From: Hyphomicrobiales bacterium
GTDB taxonomy: Bacteria > Pseudomonadota > Alphaproteobacteria > Rhizobiales > Rhizobiaceae
DNA length: 64,000 nucleotides
Direction of reading: 5' to 3'
NCBI GenBank assembly: GCA_030456445.1
Contig: JAKDNM010000001.1
Location: 1 to 64,000, forward strand
In this document: positions 8,859 to 18,619 of the stretch, one piece after another
Layout: every line of letters begins with the position of its first letter
Position numbering within the stretch: the first letter of the stretch is position 1
The notes under the pieces: generated by a model
What the model was told of the DNA's origin: nothing
Seen by the model: the letters and a program-made list of their open reading frames with translations, nothing else
The model's database searches: none
Position numbers and translations under genes: made by a program

Positions 8859-9272
8859 GGTTGCGGTTCTCCGCAAGAGCACGCACATGCGGCCCCTGAT
8901 TGTTCCCATTCGAACCCGAACGATCCCGGTGCTGCCAGTACATCCGTGGTCAACGCCGGTTTCATCAAGGTTCGAACAGAGCGCCGTGCGCGCCGGTTTC
9001 GGCCTTACGCATGCGCTGACGAGAAATCGGTAACGTGTGGCGGGTAGGCAGGTCTCTGACACCGCGAAAGCCAAATTGGCGAAATCAACGTACTTTACAT
9101 ATGCGCTCTGTTTGACGACAAACAAGACGTCTTGCCTATTTTATTACGATGCGACGCTAATGATAATGCATTCTCCGCGTCTTAATTCGAGAAATTACAC
9201 CTTCAATGCGCATATCTATCTGATGGTGGCAAATCATCATTTTCGATAATTCGAAATGCCCTGGAATTGTCT
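8859..9272. other. Intergenic region between the small-gene set and groESL
   Basis: The 414 bases separate two divergent transcription units, so promoters for both should lie here. From about 9100 to 9270 the base composition is noticeably AT-rich compared with the surroundings. I could not place a convincing -35/-10 pair, and no gene is supported. The CIRCE element directly follows at 9273. Confidence 0.5.
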
Positions 9273-9299
9273 TTGGCACTCCTATCATTCGAGTGCCAA
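9273..9299 (+). promoter_or_regulatory. CIRCE element (HrcA operator) of groESL
   Basis: TTGGCACTC, nine bases, GAGTGCCAA is a perfect 9-9-9 inverted repeat and matches the CIRCE consensus TTAGCACTC-N9-GAGTGCTAA except for the paired third positions. It lies 56 bases before the groES start, the usual place for HrcA repression of groESL. hrcA is not in this window. Confidence 0.95.
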
Positions 9300-9355
9300 A
9301 GAGCGTATACGTCGGAGGCGGTTGCCCTACGCACCGGCCGCAGAAAGAACCCCCA

Positions 9356-9670
9356 ATGAAATTCCGGCCACTCCACGACCGCGTCGTCATCCGACGCGCG
9401 GAAGGCGATATCAAATCCAGGGGCGGGATCATCATCCCCGACAACGCCAAGGAAAAACCTCAAGAAGGCGAAGTGATCGCGGCCGGCCCCGGCTCGCGGG
9501 ACGAAGGCGGCAAGCTCATCCCGCTCGACGTGAAAGCCGGCGATCTCTTCCTGTTCGGCAAATGGTCCAGCACCGAAATCAAGATCGACGGCGAAGACCT
9601 TCTGATCATGAAGGAGGCGGACATCATGGGCATCGTCGAAAAGGCCGTATCGGCCAAGAAAGCCGCCTGA
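9356..9670 (+). CDS. groES: Co-chaperonin GroES
   Basis: GroES caps the GroEL cylinder during ATP-driven protein folding in the cytoplasm. The 104-residue protein has [16 protein letters not shown] at the start, the mobile-loop region [18 protein letters not shown], and the Cpn10 core GEVIAAGPG. The ATG at 9356 is chosen because all GroES proteins start near the RPLHDRV motif; 21 further codons are open upstream but unlike the family. It precedes groEL by 45 bases and is controlled by the CIRCE site upstream. Rhizobia usually have several groESL copies, and this may be an accessory one. Confidence 0.97.
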   Translation: MKFRPLHDRVVIRRAEGDIKSRGGIIIPDNAKEKPQEGEVIAAGPGSRDEGGKLIPLDVKAGDLFLFGKWSSTEIKIDGEDLLIMKEADIMGIVEKAVSAKKAA

Positions 9671-11350
<1,680 letters not shown>

Positions 11351-11455
11351 GTAGCGTTCGAATCAGCCCGGCCAACTATAGCGGGTTACGGGACAAGAGC
11401 CGCTGAAGCGTTTGCTCTGGTGCGCGGCCATCAGTCAAAGTAAGGAGCCTTACAA

Positions 11456-11620
11456 ATGATTACGTTCGTTCAGAAGAAGAATATTCTGCCTGAGACTGAG
11501 GTGGCTAGAGAAAACCGCTTTGATCGCATTCGCAACCTCGCCGCCGAAAAACACAAGAAATCTGATGCCAACACCGCACGCAATGACTGGCAGGACGTCG
11601 AAGACAAGCGCCGTATTTGA
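11456..11620 (+). CDS. Small hypothetical protein, 54 residues
   Basis: A short frame encodes MITFVQKKNILPETEVAREN and ends NDWQDVEDKRRI. An excellent ribosome binding site (TAAGGAG, eight bases before ATG) and charged, coding-like composition support a real gene. It lies 105 bases downstream of groEL on the same strand and might be read through from that operon. The protein is hydrophilic, probably helical, and has no motif I can name. The roughly 80 bases that follow, before the kinase remnant, hold nothing recognisable. Confidence 0.6.
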   Translation: MITFVQKKNILPETEVARENRFDRIRNLAAEKHKKSDANTARNDWQDVEDKRRI

Positions 11621-11700
11621 TCACCGAATACCGGCTCCACTCATGATGACACCGCTGTCGATTCTCCACGATACAGCGGGAATGCGGATAGGCTAGCTAG

Positions 11701-12552
11701 GCTGCAGCTTTTCGTGGCAAACCAGCTGCCATCTTCTTCACACCCGAAGACCGATCCAGCGGTGTGCCCGAATCCGAGATGACCAATGCGCTGACGCAAG
11801 GTCGAGGCACGGACGAGCGCTGGCATATGCGTAAGGACGGCTCCCGGTTCTGGGCTAGCGGAGAGATGTTGCGGTTGCACGACGGGGGGCCGACGGAAGG
11901 TTTTCTTAAAATATTGAGGGATCGAACCGAGCAGAAGAGGGTCCAGGAACTACAGATCCTGCTCAACCAGGAACTGATCCATCGGCTCAAGAACCAATTG
12001 GCGATGGTTCAGGGCATCGTCAACCAGTCTCTGCGGCGCGCTGACGATATCGAGGAAGCCAGATTAGCCATTGGGGAACGACTTGGCGTTCTGGGACGGG
12101 CGCACGAACTGCTGCTCACCGGCATAGGCGAGCGCACCGCGGTGCGAACGGTCGTCGAGAAAGCGATCAACCTTCATGTTGACGGCCATGCCAGCCAGTT
12201 CAGCGTGGAAGGACCGGAGATCCAGGTTGGCCCCCGCGCCGCATTGTCGCTTGCTCTTGTCTTGCATGAGCTGACGACGAACGCCTTCAAATATGGCGCT
12301 CTCTCGAACGAGCGCGGTTGCGTGGAGATAGGCTGGACGGTCGCCGTGATCGAGAATGCGCAGGCGTTCGAATTGTCATGGCGAGAGCGGGATGGACCAA
12401 CCGTCTCTTCTCCGATGACGTTCGATTTCGGATCAAGATTGATCAATGCCGGCATCGCTGGTGCAACCAATCGCGTCGAGATCGATTATGCCCCAGACGG
12501 CCTTCGCTGTTCGCTACATGTATCGATGGCCGATTTCCAATCGGAGAGCTGA
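11701..12552 (+). pseudogene. HWE-family sensor histidine kinase, N-terminally truncated
   Basis: The frame encodes the end of a PAS domain (FFTPEDRSSGVPE, RKDGSRFWASGEM, ILRDRTEQKR) followed by an HWE kinase core. Visible features are the phospho-acceptor histidine in LIHRLKNQLAMVQGI, the N-box HELTTNAFKYGAL and the WRE triplet in ELSWRERDGP that gives the family its name. An in-frame TAG at 11698-11700 precedes the PAS remnant, so the first half of the PAS domain and any sensor input are missing. Translation from GTG 11764 would give 262 residues with a broken PAS. A disrupted response regulator follows directly, so the whole pair looks decayed. Confidence 0.75.
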
Positions 12553-12898
12553 GTGACGCATTCCACGTCGAGCAGACGACCCATCGCGCTGGTGGTCGAT
12601 GACGAGCCTTTGATCGAGATGGAAGCCGTCGATCTCTTTCACGATCTTGGCTAAGGCGATCGGCACGCGCAACGCCGACCAGGCGATGCTTATTTTGCGC
12701 GCGAGAGACGACGTCTCGCTCGTCTTCACCGACATCGAAATGCCAGGCACGATGAATGGCCTTGTTCTGGCGGCCAGAACCGCGCCGCCGGATGAAATGC
12801 TGCTGGGCCGCGCGCGGTTCTTGCCGAAGCCGTATGACAGGAAGCAGATCGAGCAAGCATTGGCATCGGGGGCAGCTTCAGGTAGCCTTGCACCATGA
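12553..12898 (+). pseudogene. Response-regulator receiver domain, frameshifted and internally deleted
   Basis: A GTG immediately after the kinase stop starts ALVVDDEPLIEMEAVDLFHD, the opening of a CheY-like receiver, but the frame stops at TAA 12652-12654. The receiver continues in another frame as LVFTDIEMPGTMNGLVLA, with the phospho-acceptor Asp, and then FLPKPYD, with the conserved Lys. About 20 residues normally present between these motifs are absent. The gene therefore carries at least one frameshift and one deletion. Its remains end with a four-base overlap (ATGA) with the downstream ndh gene. Confidence 0.8.
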
Positions 12899-14256
12899 CG
12901 AGTTCGAGCGATGATCCGGTGCTGGATCAATCACTACTCGACGGGAACCGTCCGACGGGCCGCCATCACATCGTCATAGTGGGCGCAGGCTTCGGTGGGT
13001 TGGAGGCAGTCCACCGGCTCGCGGGGGCGCCTGTCGACATTACGCTGATCGACCAGAGAAACCACCATCTGTTCCAGCCGCTGCTCTATCAGGTCGCAAC
13101 CGCGTCATTGGCAACGTCCGAGATTGCATGGCCGATACGTTACCTTTTGCGCGGACGTCCGGAAGTTGAGACCTTGCTCGCGACGGTACTTGGCGTCGAT
13201 ACGGATGCCCGTCGTGTGATGCTCGATGGCGGCGAAGCCGTCTCCTACGATACGCTCGTTCTCGCCACCGGTGCCAGGCATGCCTATTTCGGCCATGACG
13301 AATGGGAGCCGTTTGCTCTCGGCCTGAAAACGCTCGAGGACGCCACGACGATCAGGCGTCGTATCCTGCTCGCCTTCGAGCGTGCGGAACGCGAAACCGA
13401 TCCGCGCCGACAGGCCGCGCTCTTGACCTTCGTCATCATCGGCGCCGGCCCCACCGGCGTGGAACTCGCCGGCACAATCGCGGAATTGGCGCGCGATACG
13501 CTGGCGCCGGATTTCCGCAACATCGACACGAGGAAAGCCCGCATCGTTCTCATCGAAGCTGGTTCGCGCGTATTGGCGGGTTATCCCGACGATCTGTCCG
13601 CCTATGCGCAACACTCGCTCGAAAGCCTTGGTGTCGAAGTCGAACTCGACCAACCCGTCACCGACTGCACGGCTGAAGGTGTCGTCTATGGCGGTCGAAG
13701 CCTGGCAGCCAAGACCATTATCTGGGCTGCCGGCGTGCAGGCCTCTCCCGCCGCCGAATGGCTCGGCGCGCCAGCCGACCGCGCCGGACGACTATTGGTC
13801 CTTCCTGACCTCACCATTCCCGGTCACCCGGATGTCTTTGCGATCGGCGATACGGTGACGATACCCGGTCCAGATGGAAAGCCGGTCCCCGGTATCGCGC
13901 CCGCCGCGAAACAACAGGGGCGCCACGTCGCCGAATCCATCAAGGCTCGGCTACGCGGTGACGCCGCTGTTCGTCCCTTCCGCTACCATCACGACGGCAG
14001 CCTGGCGCAGATCGGCAAGCGCCGTGCCGTAATCGACTTTGGCTGGATCAAGCTCCGGGGCTCTCTCGCTTGGTGGATCTGGGGCATCGCGCACATCTAT
14101 TTTCTGATCGGCGTGCGTAACCGGCTAAGCGTCGCGCTGTCCTGGTTGTGGATATACGCGCGCAACCAGCGCAGCGCCCGCCTGATCACACAGGGCCAAA
14201 AGGACAACATAGTGGCTGAGAGACCTACCAATAGCTCGCCGACGAACCCACATTGA
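12895..14256 (+). CDS. ndh: Type II NADH dehydrogenase (NDH-2)
   Basis: This FAD-dependent, non-proton-pumping NADH:quinone oxidoreductase transfers electrons from NADH to the quinone pool at the inner membrane face. The 453-residue protein has the FAD-binding Rossmann motif IVIVGAGFGGLEAVHRL near residue 26, HHLFQPLLYQVATASL, the NADH-binding motif FVIIGAGPTGVELAG near residue 180, and FAIGDTV of the second FAD site. The C terminus (LAWWIWGIAHIYFLIG) gives the amphipathic membrane anchor. ATG 12895 overlaps the disrupted receiver gene. The Rrf2-regulated oxidoreductase operon lies just beyond, so it could feed electrons to quinol and then to that chain, but the link is by position only. Confidence 0.92.
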   Translation: MTSSSDDPVLDQSLLDGNRPTGRHHIVIVGAGFGGLEAVHRLAGAPVDITLIDQRNHHLFQPLLYQVATASLATSEIAWPIRYLLRGRPEVETLLATVLGVDTDARRVMLDGGEAVSYDTLVLATGARHAYFGHDEWEPFALGLKTLEDATTIRRRILLAFERAERETDPRRQAALLTFVIIGAGPTGVELAGTIAELARDTLAPDFRNIDTRKARIVLIEAGSRVLAGYPDDLSAYAQHSLESLGVEVELDQPVTDCTAEGVVYGGRSLAAKTIIWAAGVQASPAAEWLGAPADRAGRLLVLPDLTIPGHPDVFAIGDTVTIPGPDGKPVPGIAPAAKQQGRHVAESIKARLRGDAAVRPFRYHHDGSLAQIGKRRAVIDFGWIKLRGSLAWWIWGIAHIYFLIGVRNRLSVALSWLWIYARNQRSARLITQGQKDNIVAERPTNSSPTNPH

Positions 14257-14392
14257 TCACCGTATTTTGGTTTCAATGGAAGCAGCCGGAAAACTAAGAG
14301 AACCGCGTTTCCAGAGAAGGCCTACCCGGTCAATTTCTTATCTCCAGAGGGCACACTTCATTTGGCTCTCAATCCCACACGGGCCGGCCCAA

Positions 14393-14830
14393 TCAGGCTG
14401 CGAGGCCCAGCCGCCGGCGAAGCGCGCCAGCGCGCGGGAGGGTATCGGCGAGGCTACGGGCGTCGAGCGTCGAGAAGAACGCCTCTTGCGCCTCGGCCAT
14501 GAGCGGTGAGAGGCCGCACACGGGGGCGATGACGCACGTTACGGTGCCGTCTCGCAGGCACTCGACGGGTCCCGACCCTGCCTCCGCTCGACGCAGCACA
14601 TCGCCGATCGATATCTCCGCCGGCGGTCGTGCGAGGCGCATCCCACCGCCTCGCCCGCGCGAAGTCTTCACGAATCCTTCACGGCCAAGGAACTGCACGA
14701 TCTTGGCGATATGGTCGAAGGACAGCCGATAACGCTCAGCAATCTCGCGCGCCGGCACCTGCCGGTCGCCGGCGACGGCGAGGTACATCAGGATGCGGAG
14801 CGCATAGTCGGAATAGAAGGTGAGATGCAT
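14393..14830 (-). CDS. Rrf2-family Fe-S regulator, NsrR-like
   Basis: The 145-residue protein starts MHLTFYSDYALRILMYLA and has the winged-helix segment AREIAERYRLSFDHIAKIVQ, GFVKTSRGRGGGMRLA and ISIGDVLRRAE. Three cysteines at 91, 99 and 105 (ECL, TCV, VCGL) sit where NsrR and related proteins bind a NO-sensitive iron-sulfur cluster. The ATG at 14830 is chosen because the family starts with this motif; an open frame reaching 14965 has no similarity. It is divergent from a CuA/heme-copper operon, with an imperfect palindrome between them. The role inferred is repression of that operon until nitric oxide damages the cluster. IscR-like sensing is the alternative. Confidence 0.88.
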   Translation of the reverse strand: MHLTFYSDYALRILMYLAVAGDRQVPAREIAERYRLSFDHIAKIVQFLGREGFVKTSRGRGGGMRLARPPAEISIGDVLRRAEAGSGPVECLRDGTVTCVIAPVCGLSPLMAEAQEAFFSTLDARSLADTLPRAGALRRRLGLAA

Positions 14831-14880
14831 GAGAGCCTTTTTGATACGGAAGCATTGACAGCGCAAGGTTTGGAATATTA

Positions 14881-14903
14881 AATCGGTATTTACGATACTG
14901 ATT
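14881..14903. promoter_or_regulatory. Imperfect palindrome, likely Rrf2/NsrR operator
   Basis: AATCGGTAT, five bases, ATACTGATT forms a 9-5-9 inverted repeat with one mismatched pair. It is the clearest dyad in the 138 bp between the Rrf2 gene and the divergent CuA-subunit gene. A dyad of this size and AT-richness fits an Rrf2 homodimer site controlling both directions. Confidence 0.55.
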
Positions 14904-14968
14904 ATAGCGGGCAGATCACAAGCAGGCATATTAGTTACCGAACAAGCAAAGCGCGGGAGGGACACGCG

Positions 14969-15466
14969 ATGCAGATGACGGTTCTAGCATTAAGCCTCAT
15001 TCTCATGGCCGTTATTGCCTGGGCTTTCCTCTCTGCGGCGCGTGCCGCGGGCACCGGGTCGATCGCCACAAACACCGAATCCCGGCGCAAATGGCTCATC
15101 GTGGGGCTCGTGGTCGTCGGCGTCGCGGTCACCGCGCTTTCGCTCCGGCCTTGGCCCCTTGCCGTGGCGGCAACGTCAGCCGTCGTCAACGTCTCCGGCG
15201 GGCAATGGTACTGGGAGATCGACACCGACAAGGTGCCGCTGGGCCAGCCGGTGGCGTTCAACGTCCATACAGTCGACGTGAACCATGGCTTCGGGGTAAT
15301 GGACGAAGCCGGGCGCATGCTGTTCCAGGTTCAGGCCATGCCCGGCTACGTCAACCAGGTGGAATACACCTTCGATACCCCCGGCTCCTACCACGTGGTC
15401 TGCCTCGAATATTGTGGCGTCGCGCATCACGACATGGCCACCGACTTCACCGTCGCGTCCGAATGA
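14969..15466 (+). CDS. Short cytochrome oxidase subunit II-type CuA protein
   Basis: This 165-residue membrane-anchored protein carries a binuclear CuA centre that takes electrons from cytochrome c and passes them to subunit I. Two hydrophobic helices (about 3-25 and 42-68) precede a cupredoxin domain. The CuA ligands are all present: His106 (VNHGF), Cys145, Glu147, Cys149, His153 and Met156 in CLEYCGVAHHDM. GQWYWE near 79 is the aromatic electron-entry patch. The protein is shorter than an A-type CoxB and resembles B-type (ba3-like) or alternative NO reductase subunit II. It is the first gene of the five-gene operon, and GGGAGGG lies before the ATG. Confidence 0.9.
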   Translation: MQMTVLALSLILMAVIAWAFLSAARAAGTGSIATNTESRRKWLIVGLVVVGVAVTALSLRPWPLAVAATSAVVNVSGGQWYWEIDTDKVPLGQPVAFNVHTVDVNHGFGVMDEAGRMLFQVQAMPGYVNQVEYTFDTPGSYHVVCLEYCGVAHHDMATDFTVASE

Positions 15467-15476
15467 GGGATCCCGC

Positions 15477-16928
15477 ATGACCGCCATCGTCGAAACGCGC
15501 GGCGCTGCCGCTATCGTCCCGCAAACAGGCGCCGTGAAGCTGACCATGCTGCTGGCCGGCGTCGTGATCCTGCTCATGATGATCTTCGGATTGACCATGC
15601 GCGCCGCACAGGGCGGGCTGATCCAACTCGATCCGGCGCTGTTCTACCAGATCATGACCGCACACGGGGCGGGAATGGTCGGCGCTGCCGGGCTCACCGG
15701 CGCCGCGATCCTCTGGTATTTCACCGGACGTTACGTGGAACTCCTGCCCGGTGTTTTCTGGGCCTTTCTGGGGCTCTTCCTGCTCGGCGTGGTCCTTATC
15801 CTCGGGGCGATCTTCGTGGGCGGTTACGCCGGGGCGTGGACGTTCCTGTATCCATTGCCGGCCATGTCGGGCGGGCTGTGGGCGCCCGGAGCGGCGATCA
15901 TCTTCCTGCTGGGTTATGTCTCGATCGGCGTGGGCTTCCTGCTGCTCCACCTGGAAGTGGGGCGCAAGCTGATTGGCGCCTATGGCGGTATCGGCGGGGC
16001 ACTGGCATGGCCGGTGGCCTTCGGCAACGGTCGCCCGGAGGATGCGCCGCCGGCCACCGTAGTCGCCGCCATGGCCTCGACCATCTTCAATACGCTCGGC
16101 ATCGTGGTGGGCGCGGCCGTGCTGGTGGCCAGCATCGTCAACCTCGCTTTTCCGGCCTTCGCCGTCGACGCGCTCCTGGCCAAGAACATGATCTTCTTCT
16201 TCGGCCATGTGTTCATCAATGCTGCGATCTATATGGCGGTGATCGCGGTCTACGAGATCGTGCCGGAATATACCGGCAAACCGTGGAAGACGACGCGGAT
16301 GTTCGCCATCGCCTGGACGGTGGTGCTTCTGTTCGTGCTGGCGGTCTACCCGCACCACCTGATGCAGGATTGGGCGATGCCGGTCTGGGCGGTGGTGATG
16401 GGGCAGATCGTCTCCTATTTCTCTGCCATTCCGCTGATCGCCGTCACCGCCTTCTCGCTTCTGGTCTATCTGCGCGGCGCCAAGTCGATGCGCTGGGACC
16501 TGGCCTCGGCGCTGCTCGTGCTCGGCGTCGCCGGCTGGACCGCGGGTTCGGTGCCCGCCGTCCTCGACGGCATGATCGTGGTCAACAAGGTGATGCACAA
16601 CACCCAATGGGTGCCGGGGCACTTCCACACCTACCTGATACTTGGCGAAGTGGCGATGGCCTTCGGTTTCATGGCTTGGCTCGCCAGGCGCGGGGACGAG
16701 GGGCTCTCCGGTCTGCCGGGCGCCTTCTTCTGGGCCTACGCGGCGGGAGGAACGGGATTCGTCGTGATGTTCCTGATCTCAGGGGCAATGTCGATCCCGC
16801 GCCGCTGGGCGGTGCATCTGCCGCAATGGCACTTGCAGGCGCAGATCGCGTCCGCCTTCGCGGTGTTGATCATTCTGGCGACGGCGGCCCTCCTGCTGCG
16901 CTACCTGATGCGGGTCGGAAAGGGCTGA
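15477..16928 (+). CDS. Heme-copper oxidoreductase subunit I with Asn at the Tyr position (putative alternative NO reductase)
   Basis: This 483-residue, roughly 12-helix membrane protein is the catalytic subunit of a heme-copper enzyme. Metal ligands are visible: His63 (MTAHGAGM) and His384 for the low-spin heme, His244, His293 and His294 (YPHHLMQDW) for the active-site metal, and His382 (GHFHTY) for the high-spin heme. In oxygen reductases the helix VI motif is HPEVY, with Tyr cross-linked to the first His; here it reads GHVFINAAIYM, so Asn248 replaces Tyr. Loss of this Tyr marks NO-reducing branches of the superfamily. The ATG at 15477 follows the upstream stop by ten bases. An unusual oxygen reductase remains possible. 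Confidence 0.85.
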   Translation: MTAIVETRGAAAIVPQTGAVKLTMLLAGVVILLMMIFGLTMRAAQGGLIQLDPALFYQIMTAHGAGMVGAAGLTGAAILWYFTGRYVELLPGVFWAFLGLFLLGVVLILGAIFVGGYAGAWTFLYPLPAMSGGLWAPGAAIIFLLGYVSIGVGFLLLHLEVGRKLIGAYGGIGGALAWPVAFGNGRPEDAPPATVVAAMASTIFNTLGIVVGAAVLVASIVNLAFPAFAVDALLAKNMIFFFGHVFINAAIYMAVIAVYEIVPEYTGKPWKTTRMFAIAWTVVLLFVLAVYPHHLMQDWAMPVWAVVMGQIVSYFSAIPLIAVTAFSLLVYLRGAKSMRWDLASALLVLGVAGWTAGSVPAVLDGMIVVNKVMHNTQWVPGHFHTYLILGEVAMAFGFMAWLARRGDEGLSGLPGAFFWAYAAGGTGFVVMFLISGAMSIPRRWAVHLPQWHLQAQIASAFAVLIILATAALLLRYLMRVGKG

Positions 16929-16932
16929 GCAC

Positions 16933-17535
16933 GTGCATCCGTTGGTTGCCAGCCTTGCCGTCCTGCTCGCCGGCGGCGCTGTGCTGTGGCAAGCGACCGA
17001 CGGGTTTGCGGCTCTGACGACCGAGCGCGCTCGGCGTCTCAGCGCCCTCACCGACATGCCCGCCGTGCCCGCCTTCCCGGTCGAGACGATGACGGGCGAG
17101 CGGCTCTTGCTGCCACCGCAAGACCGGAAGGCGACGGTTGTCGAGTTCATCTACACCAACTGCCCCACCATCTGTCAGGCGGCGGGAGCAGAGATGGCGC
17201 GCTTGCGTGACCGCTTGGCCAACGAGCCGTTCGCGGGGCGTGTGCGGCTGGTGTCCCTGTCCTTCGATCCCACGCGCGATACGCCCGGGCAGATGGCGGA
17301 ATACGGCCGCTGGCATGGCGCCGACGGCCCGATCTGGACGGTGGCGCGACCGGAAGACGACGCCCTTCCTGCCTTGCTGGAAGCCTATGGAGTGACGGTC
17401 ATCCCTGACCGCGCGGGCGGCTTCACCCACAACGCCGCGCTGCATGTCGTCTCGCCCGATGGGCGGCTGACGGCGATCCTCGACATGGACGACATCGACG
17501 GAGCCGAAAAGGCGCTCGAGAGAGCCTTGCGATGA
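16933..17535 (+). CDS. SCO1/SenC/PrrC-family copper chaperone
   Basis: SCO proteins deliver copper to, or reduce, the CuA site of subunit II. This 200-residue protein has an N-terminal hydrophobic helix (about 3-20) that anchors it to the membrane with a periplasmic thioredoxin fold. It carries the copper-binding CxxxC as TNCPTIC (Cys77, Cys81) and the third ligand His166 in GGFTHNAAL. SLSFDPTRDTPGQMAEY is typical of the family. It starts with GTG four bases after the subunit I stop and overlaps the next gene by four bases. The context shows that it serves the CuA subunit of this operon. Confidence 0.92.
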   Translation: MHPLVASLAVLLAGGAVLWQATDGFAALTTERARRLSALTDMPAVPAFPVETMTGERLLLPPQDRKATVVEFIYTNCPTICQAAGAEMARLRDRLANEPFAGRVRLVSLSFDPTRDTPGQMAEYGRWHGADGPIWTVARPEDDALPALLEAYGVTVIPDRAGGFTHNAALHVVSPDGRLTAILDMDDIDGAEKALERALR

Positions 17536-18149
17536 ACGCGCGCCTTGTCTGGGCCACGGGCCTGATCGCCGTCGCCGCGTTGTTTCGCAACTCGCTTGAG
17601 GCCATCCCCTTGACCCATATGCTGGTGCAATTGCCCGTCCTTGCGCTGGCCGGCGCGCTCACCGCCCCATACTTGCGCTTCGGGCGGGGCGACTGGAACC
17701 GTGGCGGCTGGCCCTGCCTGCTGGCGGCAGGGTTCGGAATTGCCTTCTGGATGCTGCCGCGCAGCATCGACGCGACGCTGGCCGATATCCGCTGGGAGGT
17801 CGCGAAGTTTCTGACCTTGCCGCTTCTGGTGGGGCTGCCGCTGGCTGCCGGATACGCGCGCGCGCACCCGCTCACCCGTGCCGTGATCAAGGCGCAGACC
17901 GTATCGATGTTGGCGGTGATGGCCTTTCTCTACACCCACGCGCCGATGCGGTTGTGCAACGCCTATCTGGCGGAAGACCAATATCGACTGGGCATCGGCT
18001 TTCTCGCACTCGCCTTTGCCCTCGCCGCCGCCTGGACCACTCCGTTGCTGTTTGCGACCCGGCAACAAGCTTCTGGCCGTCAGCCTGGCGCCGGAGGAAG
18101 CAGGGGAACCGTCGATGACAGCAAGGAGGAAACACTATGCGTGCAATAG
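17532..18149 (+). CDS. Polytopic membrane protein of the heme-copper operon
   Basis: The 205-residue product has about five or six hydrophobic segments (roughly 5-20, 28-45, 58-75, 95-108, 120-140 and 150-172), followed by a polar tail. I do not recognise a family with confidence. ATG at 17532 overlaps the SCO stop (ATGA), and the 3' end overlaps the cytochrome c start by 13 bases. It is therefore tightly co-translated and probably takes part in assembly or membrane docking of the oxidoreductase. There is no heme- or copper-binding motif beyond scattered His residues (for example THM, YTHAPM). Confidence 0.7.
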   Translation: MNARLVWATGLIAVAALFRNSLEAIPLTHMLVQLPVLALAGALTAPYLRFGRGDWNRGGWPCLLAAGFGIAFWMLPRSIDATLADIRWEVAKFLTLPLLVGLPLAAGYARAHPLTRAVIKAQTVSMLAVMAFLYTHAPMRLCNAYLAEDQYRLGIGFLALAFALAAAWTTPLLFATRQQASGRQPGAGGSRGTVDDSKEETLCVQ

Positions 18150-18517
18150 CGATACTTGGCGCTCTATTTACAGCCACACTGATGACAGGCCATGCCCTGG
18201 CGCAGGATGCCGCCGCCGGCGAGAAGGTCTTTAACAAATGCAAGGCCTGCCACGACGCCGCACAGGACAAGAACAAGATCGGACCATCGCTCCACGGCGT
18301 TATCGGCCGCACCGCCGGCACGCATGAAGGGTACAAGTATTCGCCCGCCATGATCGAAGCGGGCAAGTCGGGCGTGGTCTGGGACGAGGCCACGCTGACC
18401 AACTACCTCCACGATCCCAAGGCGACGGTCAAAGGCAACAAGATGGCGTTCCCCGGCCTGAAGAGCGACGAGGACATCGCAAATGTCATCGCCTATCTGG
18501 AGCAGGAATCACAGTAG
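18137..18517 (+). CDS. Class I c-type cytochrome
   Basis: This 126-residue secreted protein begins with a cleavable signal peptide (MRAIAILGALFTATLMTGHA, with the cut near ALAQ-DA). It has the heme c motif CKACH (Cys35, Cys38, His39), IGPSLHGVIGR, and GNKMAFPGL, which supplies the axial Met. It belongs to the cytochrome c2/c550-like group found in Rhizobiales. As the last gene of the CuA/subunit I operon, it is the likely electron donor to the CuA centre in the periplasm. GGAGGAAAC lies before the ATG. Confidence 0.93.
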   Translation: MRAIAILGALFTATLMTGHALAQDAAAGEKVFNKCKACHDAAQDKNKIGPSLHGVIGRTAGTHEGYKYSPAMIEAGKSGVVWDEATLTNYLHDPKATVKGNKMAFPGLKSDEDIANVIAYLEQESQ

Positions 18518-18619
18518 TCTGTTTCGCCCCGTTCTGCTGGGGTAGTGCGGCGGGCATCCCGTCCGGCTTCGTTGGCGGATAGGGTCGCAGGCACGCGGAA
18601 CCCGAAGAATGCCGTATCG

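Noticed and set aside
15447-16628. A 393-codon minus-strand frame opposite heme-copper subunit I
   Set aside because: It is His/Asp/Gln-rich antisense sequence; the plus strand has all heme and metal ligands.
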